Source of the DNA: Nanobdellota archaeon
GTDB lineage: Archaea; Aenigmatarchaeota; Aenigmatarchaeia; QMZP01
Assembly: GCA_018818465.1 (NCBI GenBank)
Contig: JAHIRU010000073.1
Span: 1 to 27,908, forward strand
DNA length: 27,908 bases
Reading direction: 5' to 3'
Shown here: positions 13,124-19,888 of the stretch, piece after piece
Layout: each line of letters begins with the position of its first letter
How positions within the stretch are numbered: the first letter of the stretch is position 1
Program-made: the position numbers and the translations under genes
Notes under the pieces: model-generated
What the model was told of the DNA's origin: nothing
What the model saw: the letters and a program-made list of their open reading frames with translations, nothing else
Databases searched by the model: none

Positions 13124-13207
13124 TTATCTTAACAAATTCTGCAAATAGAAAACTAACAAGAACAGAGCAATTAGAACAAAAACCCAGAAAAACATATTTA
13201 TTCTCAT
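13124..13207 (-). CDS. Possible 27-residue single-span membrane peptide
   Basis: From ATG at 13205-13207 the reading is MRINMFFWVFVLIALFLLVF plus seven residues, a single hydrophobic span with a basic end. It fills the gap between the HAD gene and the next membrane-protein gene. A longer frame upstream of it on this strand is the antisense of that gene and is not credible. No ribosome binding site is obvious. Confidence 0.2.
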   Translation of the reverse strand: MRINMFFWVFVLIALFLLVFYLQNLLR

Positions 13208-13280
13208 ATTATAGTTATTCTCACTATGACTAAAGTATTTTATTCTCCGAGAACCAATTATATACAGGAGGTATTTTTTT

Positions 13281-13643
13281 ATGGCAAAAAGACCAATGGG
13301 AGTAACAATAATCGCAGTAATAGGAATTATCTTTGCTATATTGGGAATACTAGGAAGCATAGCATCACTTGGCATATTCACATTAATACCAACAATGGTG
13401 GGTGGAGCTGAATTTACAATTCTCGGAGCACTTATGATGCCTATAATGGCACTGTCTCTGATTATAAGCATAATATCGCTTCTAGGATTCTACTGGCTAT
13501 TGCAAATGAAGAAAAATGGATGGACACTCACAATAGTTTTGCAGATAATATCCATATTCACAGGATTATTGACATTAGTAGGTTGGATAATACCATTGAT
13601 AATAGTAATATATCTATGGATGAAGAAAGGTTTGTTTAAGTAA
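13281..13643 (+). CDS. Small multi-span membrane protein
   Basis: 120 residues with about four hydrophobic segments (8-30, 43-72 possibly as two, and 82-113), a short basic N-terminus MAKRPMGVT and basic loops (QMKKNGW, WMKKGLFK). The pattern resembles small archaeal four-helix membrane proteins of unknown function (DUF2127-like). I do not assign a role. The start is well supported by AGGAGG seven to eight bases before ATG. A 9-bp inverted repeat begins at its stop codon. Confidence 0.75.
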   Translation: MAKRPMGVTIIAVIGIIFAILGILGSIASLGIFTLIPTMVGGAEFTILGALMMPIMALSLIISIISLLGFYWLLQMKKNGWTLTIVLQIISIFTGLLTLVGWIIPLIIVIYLWMKKGLFK

Positions 13644-13672
13644 ATCCTTCATTTTTATTTTTTGAAGGATTT
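13642..13672 (+). terminator. 9-bp inverted repeat after membrane-protein gene
   Basis: AAATCCTTC (13642-13650) and GAAGGATTT (13664-13672) flank a 13-nt T-rich loop, followed by TTTGTTTATTTTTA. It may be a terminator-like hairpin. It overlaps a possible TTG start of the next ORF, which argues for the later ATG start of that gene. Confidence 0.4.
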
Positions 13673-13718
13673 TGTTTATTTTTATTATCTTAATAAAATT
13701 GAAAAACAAAAAAAATCT

Positions 13719-14225
13719 ATGGAGAAAGAGAACCTAAAAGATAGAATGTCTGTATGTCTAAGATATACAGGCAGTGATACAAGTTTTAGGCGTTGGAGAA
13801 AGATAAGAAGTATGCCTATTGTCATAAGAAATTTACTTGTTGTGAGCATATGCAAATATCTTCCGCCATCTAAAATAAAAAACAAACTTTATCGAAGAAT
13901 AGGAATGAAAATTGGTAAAAATGTCACAATATTTGGTGTGAATTTTGATATTTTCTTTCCAGAATTGATAGAAATAGGGGACAACACTGTAATAGGCTCG
14001 TATACTCTTATAATTACACACGAATTCCTGAACAAAAAATGGTGCAGTGGCAAAATTAAAATAGGTAAGAATGTTCTGATTGGCGCAATGACAATGATAT
14101 TGCCTGGAGCCGAAATAGGAGATAATAGTGTAGTATCTGCATATTCTTTGGTTAACAAAAAAATTCCTTCAGATTGCATGGTTGGAGGAGTTCCAGTAAA
14201 GATACTGAAAAGGGGAACAAAATGA
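13719..14225 (+). CDS. Hexapeptide-repeat (left-handed beta-helix) acyltransferase
   Basis: About 168 residues from the ATG at 13719. An extension to a TTG at 13662 would run through a hairpin and is less likely. After a basic N-terminus, the repeat region has the [LIV]GxxxxI pattern: IGKNVTIFG, IGDNTVIGSY, IGKNVLIGAMTMILPGAEIGDNSVVSA, ending in VGGVPVKIL as in WbbJ/maltose acetyltransferases. Such enzymes transfer acyl groups to sugars or other small molecules as trimers. A TITHEF-like catalytic His is present (LIITHEF). Its stop overlaps the next start by 4 nt (ATGA), so the two genes are translationally coupled. Confidence 0.85.
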   Translation: MEKENLKDRMSVCLRYTGSDTSFRRWRKIRSMPIVIRNLLVVSICKYLPPSKIKNKLYRRIGMKIGKNVTIFGVNFDIFFPELIEIGDNTVIGSYTLIITHEFLNKKWCSGKIKIGKNVLIGAMTMILPGAEIGDNSVVSAYSLVNKKIPSDCMVGGVPVKILKRGTK

Positions 14226-14785
14226 AATTTCTAGAAGAAAGAGTGTTTTCAACTAAAACAATGCCTATAGTCATAATATTAATTTCACTAGCAGGTTTTT
14301 TTATTGGAATGTATTTTTATTGGAATCAGGTAATTAACACTCCGACATATTTATGGCTGTTTGTTATTGATTGTCCTCTCTACGTTTTATTGTCTGTTGT
14401 GGTGATAGCACTCAGGATGAAGGGTAGAAGCAATAAAATTCTAAACTACATAACATCGGTTGGTTTAATTAAGTATGGTTTATGGACTGTCCTTGCAATA
14501 ATATTAAATCAGGGAGATATTTTGTTTTTTGCTCTACCGCACATGTTAATGGTTATCTTCGGTTTTCTGCTAATACCATATTCTAGAGCGAAGTTTACTG
14601 GATTTCTATTGATTATGGGATGGTTTTTGTTCAACGATTATATGGATTATGTTGTTGGTACAATACCGCCAATACCAATGACGTATATGGAATTGATAGC
14701 TTACTTTAGTTTATTCAGCACAGTATTTTTTGTCTCATTGGTTTACACAATTAATCGGTTCATGAACCAGAACAAACAACTTTGA
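14222..14785 (+). CDS. DUF1405-like integral membrane protein
   Basis: 187 residues from the ATG at 14222, which overlaps the acyltransferase stop as ATGA. An in-frame ATG at 14174 would overlap the upstream gene by 52 nt and is rejected. Six hydrophobic segments are visible. The region YFYWNQVINTPTYLWLFVIDCPLYVLLSVVVI resembles the DUF1405 family (COG4347), whose function is unknown. The last 26 nt overlap the convergent rtcA 3' end. Coupling to the acyltransferase suggests a shared envelope-related process, which is inference only. Confidence 0.75.
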   Translation: MKFLEERVFSTKTMPIVIILISLAGFFIGMYFYWNQVINTPTYLWLFVIDCPLYVLLSVVVIALRMKGRSNKILNYITSVGLIKYGLWTVLAIILNQGDILFFALPHMLMVIFGFLLIPYSRAKFTGFLLIMGWFLFNDYMDYVVGTIPPIPMTYMELIAYFSLFSTVFFVSLVYTINRFMNQNKQL

Positions 14786-15776
14786 AAACGTTTCCGCTCT
14801 TCTCAACAGCAAAATCCACGTCAAGAAATTGCTTTATTGTCCAGATGTTTGTCTCTGTATGCGCAGTTATTTTTGGTGTGGTTATTATGGATTCTCCATT
14901 AGCTATAGCCAAAAACGGCAGGATTTGATCGCAGAGATGTTCATCCACTGATGCCTCTGAATTTAGTGTTTTAAGAAGTTCGTTCGCAGCTTCTTTGCCA
15001 ACTGCTTCTGCTGGTTTTCCTCTTTCACCTAAACCGCTTGCCCCGAAAGTTTCTGTCCACAAAACAATGCCAGATCCAGGACAAGTAGAATCAACTGATT
15101 CTGTTTTTATCTTAATGTCATAATTTGTAGAAAGCATTTTTAGAACGCTTTCTTTTTGCCTTTCAGCAACCTTTGCCTTTTCCAGGTGTTTTGATGCGAT
15201 AGAAAGGCCTGATATCTTTATGGTTTTGGATTTTTCCAACTTCAATGGCTTGAAACTCTTACAAGGATTGACTGTTATTTTAACTTTTGCACCACCAACA
15301 GGATAAAAACCATGCCTCTGTATGTCGATTTTAGCTTTGTAGCCCATTTTTTCTAGAAGCGGGAGAAGGATATTTTGTGTGTACAGAACCTGTGGCGCCC
15401 ATTTATTGAATGTTGCGCCTCCATCTATGTTTACAGTTACAGGGTATTCTGCATAAGCTAGAGGGATTTTCAATGTTTGAAACAGCAGACCGATAGAACC
15501 TGCTGTTGGTATTTTTACATTCACCTCTTTTTTGAAAGCGTCGCCTGGAGTGAATTTTATTTCAGTAGAACCAATTTTTGCACCCTCTAGTTTCGCATCA
15601 CAGAAATCTGCAAGCGCTTTGATCCCCTCAAGATGCTGTGTTTTTAGGCCAGGATGTAATCGTCCTTTGCGGATATTGAAAATATGAATAGGTTTTTTTG
15701 TTATGACAGATAGGGCAATAGATGTACGTAATATCTGACCCCCGGATTCGCCATAGCTTCCGTCTATTTTTATCAT
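14760..15776 (-). CDS. rtcA: RNA 3'-terminal phosphate cyclase
   Basis: 338 residues, full length. It begins IKIDGSYGESGGQILRTSIALS, the family opening. It also has KGRLHPGLKTQHLEGIKAL near 38-56, WAPQVLYTQNILLPLLEKMGY mid-protein, GFYPVGGAKVKI, and the C-terminal DEHLCDQILPFLAIANG containing the histidine that becomes adenylylated in RtcA. The enzyme converts RNA 3'-phosphate to 2',3'-cyclic phosphate with ATP and can adenylylate 5' ends. It is preceded 2 nt upstream by the beta-CASP nuclease gene, so the two form an RNA-processing pair. Confidence 0.95.
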   Translation of the reverse strand: MIKIDGSYGESGGQILRTSIALSVITKKPIHIFNIRKGRLHPGLKTQHLEGIKALADFCDAKLEGAKIGSTEIKFTPGDAFKKEVNVKIPTAGSIGLLFQTLKIPLAYAEYPVTVNIDGGATFNKWAPQVLYTQNILLPLLEKMGYKAKIDIQRHGFYPVGGAKVKITVNPCKSFKPLKLEKSKTIKISGLSIASKHLEKAKVAERQKESVLKMLSTNYDIKIKTESVDSTCPGSGIVLWTETFGASGLGERGKPAEAVGKEAANELLKTLNSEASVDEHLCDQILPFLAIANGESIITTPKITAHTETNIWTIKQFLDVDFAVEKSGNVFKVVCSGS

Positions 15777-15778
15777 AA

Positions 15779-17032
15779 TTATAAGCTTATTTTCTCTCCA
15801 TTTTTTGGAGCGATAGTATCGAAACCCTTCCCTTTTAATTCTTGTGCGAACTTTTCGCTGTGTTCGCCGTGAACCAGTAGTATTTTTTTAGGGTTGAGTT
15901 TTTCATAGTACTTGATTAGATTACCGCGACCGCAGTGTCCAGAAAAATCCATAAAATTAACATTCATTTTTAGCTTTTCGTTTATTCCTTCTGTCACGTA
16001 TCTACCTGTGTCCAATAATGTTCTTCCAACGGTGTTTACAGCCTGATAACCAGTCAATGTTAATGAGCACTCAGGTCTATTGTGTAGTTTTTTGATGTAA
16101 TGTTCAACAGGTCCTCCTTGAAGCATGCCTGCTGTTGTTATTATTACACACGGTTTTTTAATGATCCTAGATCTTTCCTGGGATGAACGTGGCTTGCGTA
16201 CACGCCCAAAAGCTTTTTTCAGCTGTTTCGGATTTTTAACAGAGCTTGGGTTGAGTAAAATTCTTTTGGTTGCCTCTACGCTCATGCCATCCATGTAGAC
16301 ATCAAAACCAAGATTATAAAGCAATAGCAATAACTCTTGTGCGCGACCCACAGCAAAGCTTGCAACAACTGCTACTCCATTGTTGTATACTGTTTCCTGT
16401 ATAATTTCTTTAAGTTTATCAGCTACCTCTCTTCTTTTTGGGTGATCTTTGTAGGAATAGGTGTTTTCTGAAATCAGAACATCAACATTTTTTATTCTCG
16501 TATCAGCACCATGAAGCATCTCTGTTTCTTCAAACTTTATATCACCAGTGTAGAGAACTCTTTTCCCGTTCGTATCTAAAAGTGTCTGGCATGAGCCTGG
16601 AATATGACCTGCATCATAAAACTCTGCAATACCGTTATGCAGTCTTATTTTTTGATTATACTTCGCGATGAAGCCGTTTTTTATAAATTTCCTAATGTGG
16701 GGTGTTAAGAACCGCGGCTGCTCGCCTCTTCTTTCCTGAACTTTTATAGAATCTTTCAAAAGCATCTCTGCTAAAGATGAAGTGGCTTCTGTTAAAAATG
16801 TTTTTCCATTGTAGCCACTTTTATACAAAACCGGAATTAAACCAGAATGATCTATATGAGCATGGCTAAGAAAAAATCCGTTTATTTTTTCAGGAATTGT
16901 TATTGGTACAAGTGAATTCTGTATTTCGAATCCGTAATCCAAAAGGAAATTGCTATCACCAGATTCAATCAAGAAGGCATTTCTCCCAACCTCTCTGCAA
17001 CCGCCAAGAGAAGTAAATGTTAATGAAGTCAT
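15779..17032 (-). CDS. Metallo-beta-lactamase/beta-CASP ribonuclease (archaeal CPSF family)
   Basis: 417 residues. MBL motifs are LGGCREVGRNAFLIE, motif 2 FFLSHAHIDHSGLIP (HxHxDH) near 54-67, motif 3 AGHIPGSCQ near 142, and motif 4 VLYTGDIKFEE near 160. The beta-CASP region includes VVASFAVGRAQELLLLL (motif A-like) and ITTAGMLQGGPVEHYI, then DFSGHCGRGNL and LLVHGEHS with terminal histidines. It lacks N-terminal KH domains, so it fits the shorter aCPSF2 or aRNase J-like branch. These act as endo- and 5'-3' exoribonucleases in RNA maturation and decay. It is translated directly upstream of rtcA. Confidence 0.92.
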   Translation of the reverse strand: MTSLTFTSLGGCREVGRNAFLIESGDSNFLLDYGFEIQNSLVPITIPEKINGFFLSHAHIDHSGLIPVLYKSGYNGKTFLTEATSSLAEMLLKDSIKVQERRGEQPRFLTPHIRKFIKNGFIAKYNQKIRLHNGIAEFYDAGHIPGSCQTLLDTNGKRVLYTGDIKFEETEMLHGADTRIKNVDVLISENTYSYKDHPKRREVADKLKEIIQETVYNNGVAVVASFAVGRAQELLLLLYNLGFDVYMDGMSVEATKRILLNPSSVKNPKQLKKAFGRVRKPRSSQERSRIIKKPCVIITTAGMLQGGPVEHYIKKLHNRPECSLTLTGYQAVNTVGRTLLDTGRYVTEGINEKLKMNVNFMDFSGHCGRGNLIKYYEKLNPKKILLVHGEHSEKFAQELKGKGFDTIAPKNGEKISL

Positions 17033-17070
17033 ATATAAACTAATATTGTAGCTTCAATAATTATATAACT

Positions 17071-17619
17071 ATGTATGAAGTGAGATTTCATGGCCGTGGG
17101 GGTCAGGGAGTTAAATTAAGTGCTCATATCTTAGGAACAGCTGCTTTTTTGTCTGAATTTCAAACACAAGATTTTGCTATATACGGGGCAGAAAGAAGAG
17201 GAGCTCCTGTAACTTCTTTCTGTAGAATAGATAAGAAAGAAATTCTCTCAAGAGGTTATATTTTTGAACCGGATGCTGTTGTTGTTCTCGATAAAACAAT
17301 CAGTGAAAAGACTGTTTTGAAAGGCGTGAAAAATAACACCGTTATAGTAATCAATGCACCTGAAAAATTGAAGAAATTTCAGAGTAAAAAAGGAAAGATT
17401 TTTTACATAGATGCAACCAAAATTGCAATGAAAAATCTAGGTAAACCGATACCAAATGCTGCTATATTAGGCAGCTTTTTGAAGATTGCAAAACTCTTTC
17501 CGCTTGAGAAGCTGAAAATGGCTATAAAGGAAGAACTCCAGAAAGAAGGCCATTCGGAAGCTGTTAAAGGAAACGTAAAAGCTTGTGAGGAATGTTATAA
17601 TAATACAAATGTCAAATAA
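17071..17619 (+). CDS. 2-oxoacid:ferredoxin oxidoreductase gamma subunit (orphan)
   Basis: 182 residues. YEVRFHGRGGQGVKLSAHILGTAAF at the N-terminus and QDFAIYGAERRGAPVTSFCRIDKKEI near 33-58 are the signature of the gamma domain of pyruvate or 2-ketoglutarate ferredoxin oxidoreductases. NAAILGSFLKI near 130 is also typical. The full enzyme needs alpha, beta and often delta subunits to decarboxylate 2-oxoacids to acyl-CoA with reduced ferredoxin. None is in this window, so partners must be elsewhere or absent. The gene is divergent from the beta-CASP gene across 38 nt. Confidence 0.92.
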   Translation: MYEVRFHGRGGQGVKLSAHILGTAAFLSEFQTQDFAIYGAERRGAPVTSFCRIDKKEILSRGYIFEPDAVVVLDKTISEKTVLKGVKNNTVIVINAPEKLKKFQSKKGKIFYIDATKIAMKNLGKPIPNAAILGSFLKIAKLFPLEKLKMAIKEELQKEGHSEAVKGNVKACEECYNNTNVK

Positions 17620-17641
17620 TTAATAGGATAGGTAATTGGTT

Positions 17642-17971
17642 ATGGTGTTTGACTGGTTAATACTGAGAGTACCTGGATGGAACAGAAGAGTCAGAAAGAT
17701 TAGAAGAGATTGGGATAGGGCAAGAGAAGAAACACTGAAAAAGAAAGGCGAACTAAGAAAAATTCTTTTAAAGAAATTGGATTTAATAGAAGAAAATATC
17801 AAACTGATAGAAGAGCAACCATTATCAAGGCTTAATAAAAGAAAAATAGCAAGAGGAATAGAAATAGATATGGAAGAGATAAAAACCATATTGGAAGCAA
17901 AAAAGGACGAATTATCAGAACAATTCAGTAAAACGAGGGGTAACAATAAAAAACAATCTACTTTTATTTAA
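17642..17971 (+). CDS. Hypothetical basic coiled-coil protein
   Basis: About 109 residues from ATG at 17642, six bases after a less likely TTG. Not recognised. The N-terminus MVFDWLILRVPGWNRRVRKI is amphipathic. It is followed by a long highly charged helix (about 20-95) rich in Arg, Lys and Glu with heptad-like leucines and isoleucines, then a basic tail. It sits 22 nt after the gamma-subunit gene and 18 nt before the RimK-like start, on the same strand. The opposite-strand frame in this interval lacks such structure. A structural or nucleic-acid-binding role is possible but not shown. Confidence 0.65.
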   Translation: MVFDWLILRVPGWNRRVRKIRRDWDRAREETLKKKGELRKILLKKLDLIEENIKLIEEQPLSRLNKRKIARGIEIDMEEIKTILEAKKDELSEQFSKTRGNNKKQSTFI

Positions 17972-17989
17972 TTGGTAAATAGTGATATT

Positions 17990-18862
17990 ATGAAATTAGC
18001 AATTCTTGGCCCAAGTGAGAATGTAAGTGCTTATACCACAAAGAGGCTTATAGAAGAAGCACGGAAGGAAATGAAAGTTAAACAGATTCCTTTAGTTGAT
18101 GTTGAACTAAAGATAGATAAGTCATTGGATGCTATTCATGAAAAAGAGAGCCTTAGTGAATATGATTATATTCTACCGCGCATAGATTCTAAGAGAGCTG
18201 AAATAGGTTATCCTGTTGTTAGATTCTTGGATCATATGGAAGTTAAAAAACCATATGTTGCTGAAACAATTCTGATAGCTCATAATAAGTTCTTAACTTT
18301 GGAACAGTTTGTTAAGAATGGCATATCTGTGCCAGAGACGTACTTAACTGCATCAAAAAATATAGCGAAAGACATACTTGGAAAACAAAAATTTCCTATT
18401 ATATTAAAACTTCTATCCGGTTTTGGTGGACAGGGTGTTATGGTAATGGACACCAAAGAAGCTGCAGAGACTGTTATAGAAGCCATGAAAACACTGCAAC
18501 AGAAGATACTTATAGAGAAATTCATAGTAAATCCTGGTGAGGATATTCGTGGCATTGTTGCTGGGGATGAAGTTATTGCTTCTTTTAAGAGGATTGCACT
18601 AAACGGTGAAAGAAGAGCTAACATAAAATTGGGTGGCAGGGGTGTTGCCTTCAAACTCAGTGATGAAATGGAAGACATCTGCATAAAATGTGCACGCGCA
18701 ATCAAGTCAGAAATCTGCGCAGTTGACATGATTGAAGGTAAAGACGGAATTCAAGTTATAGAAGTTAACATAAACCCAGGACTTCAAGGCATTGAAAAGG
18801 CAACCAACATCAACGTAGCACAAAGAATAATTGATTTTGTAAAAAGCGAGATTAAGAGGTAA
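17990..18862 (+). CDS. RimK-like ATP-grasp ligase
   Basis: About 290 residues from the ATG at 17990, chosen because GTGAT lies three bases upstream and MKLAILGPSE is the usual beginning; a TTG six codons upstream is rejected. ATP-grasp features: a preATP-grasp region with YDYILPRIDSKRAEIGYPVVRFLD, IILKLLSGFGGQGVMVM near 132-148, ILIEKFIVNPGEDIRGIVAGDEVIASFKR near 165-195, and VIEVNINPGLQGIEKAT near 252 with the metal-binding E/N residues. COG0189 members ligate glutamate or other amino acids to ribosomal protein S6, cofactors or LysW carriers. Which substrate applies here is unknown. Confidence 0.88.
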   Translation: MKLAILGPSENVSAYTTKRLIEEARKEMKVKQIPLVDVELKIDKSLDAIHEKESLSEYDYILPRIDSKRAEIGYPVVRFLDHMEVKKPYVAETILIAHNKFLTLEQFVKNGISVPETYLTASKNIAKDILGKQKFPIILKLLSGFGGQGVMVMDTKEAAETVIEAMKTLQQKILIEKFIVNPGEDIRGIVAGDEVIASFKRIALNGERRANIKLGGRGVAFKLSDEMEDICIKCARAIKSEICAVDMIEGKDGIQVIEVNINPGLQGIEKATNINVAQRIIDFVKSEIKR

Positions 18863-19798
18863 TCATATTCTATCAACATCATCTGCATTAATTATAGTTT
18901 TCTTGAAGGCTTCATGATCTTCTCTGATGCGCGGGCATGCGCAATTAACTATGCAATCTATATTCATTCCGAGGAGTTTTTCTGGTGAAATCTCGTTTGT
19001 TACAATTATCCATGCGTTCTTGCCCTTCTCTTCGAGAAGCTGTTTTGCTTTCTCTGCCCTTTCAAGGAAAAACTGGCCCGGTTTAGTTGATACGAATATG
19101 CCAAAATTCTGACACTCTTTTGCTTTTTCTATTTGTGCAAAACGAATTCTTTGCAATCTTTCTTTTTCTAGTGCCCTGATTGTTTTGCTTTCCAGATCGA
19201 GATAAAGAACTGGTTTCTCTGTTTGGTTTGCAAATTCCGAGGAATGGAACATGCCTGTTCCTATAAACAAAAAAAGATCAACATCATTTTCTATGGATTT
19301 TGCGCCTGAGAAATCACATCCTAAAACCTGTCCTGGATACTTTGCTAGTTGAGGCTGTCCTAAGAAGACTTTTTTTCCTTTGTCTTCGAGTAATTTTTTA
19401 ATAGGTTCTAATGAGTCGAGATATTGCAAAGTTGTTGCCAAACCGATTCTTTCTTTGTTGAGAAGATCCATATGTTCTTCTAGAATAGGTGTTGGGTTTG
19501 CCTCTAATCTATACTCTTCATATAGTACGGGTATGTCAGTTTCCAGGCCAAAATTAGTATGGCCTATATGGACAAGGAGATCGCATTTAAGGAGCTTTGC
19601 TTCATGATCTCTTATGTCACAGGCACCGTAGCATGGATCTGCGGAGACGAACACCTTTAAACCATCTTTCTCTAGCTCTTTGGCTACTTTCTGAGCCTGC
19701 ATCTTTAGTCCTTCAGGAACCTGAAGCAGGATTCTTTTGGCTCCTTCTTCTTCTATCCCTTTCTTTATGTTATCTAGAGATTCATTTGTTAGCTGCAT
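18863..19798 (-). CDS. dph2: Diphthamide synthesis enzyme Dph2 (ACP-transferase)
   Basis: 311 residues, typical of archaeal Dph2. Cysteines at the three radical-SAM cluster positions can be seen: C60 in DPCYGACD, C161 in VLGCDFSG, and C286/C288 in IVNCACPRI. The archaeal enzyme is a homodimer that uses a noncanonical [4Fe-4S]-SAM mechanism to move a 3-amino-3-carboxypropyl group to a histidine of elongation factor 2, the first step of diphthamide. VSTKPGQF near 236 is also conserved. It ends one base after the convergent RimK-like gene stop. Upstream is a 90-nt AT-rich gap. Confidence 0.94.
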   Translation of the reverse strand: MQLTNESLDNIKKGIEEEGAKRILLQVPEGLKMQAQKVAKELEKDGLKVFVSADPCYGACDIRDHEAKLLKCDLLVHIGHTNFGLETDIPVLYEEYRLEANPTPILEEHMDLLNKERIGLATTLQYLDSLEPIKKLLEDKGKKVFLGQPQLAKYPGQVLGCDFSGAKSIENDVDLFLFIGTGMFHSSEFANQTEKPVLYLDLESKTIRALEKERLQRIRFAQIEKAKECQNFGIFVSTKPGQFFLERAEKAKQLLEEKGKNAWIIVTNEISPEKLLGMNIDCIVNCACPRIREDHEAFKKTIINADDVDRI

Positions 19799-19888
19799 GC
19801 TTTCTAATTACCTACCCTATTTATTAACTGTATGAAGATGGCTATGCATAATGATTATAAGCCATCAGCTTGTTGTTATTGAAAATAT

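Noticed and set aside
13124..13471. 115-residue minus-strand ORF
   Set aside because: Most of it is antisense to the membrane-protein gene with a strong ribosome binding site at 13281. Only the last 27 codons lie outside, and these are listed with low confidence.
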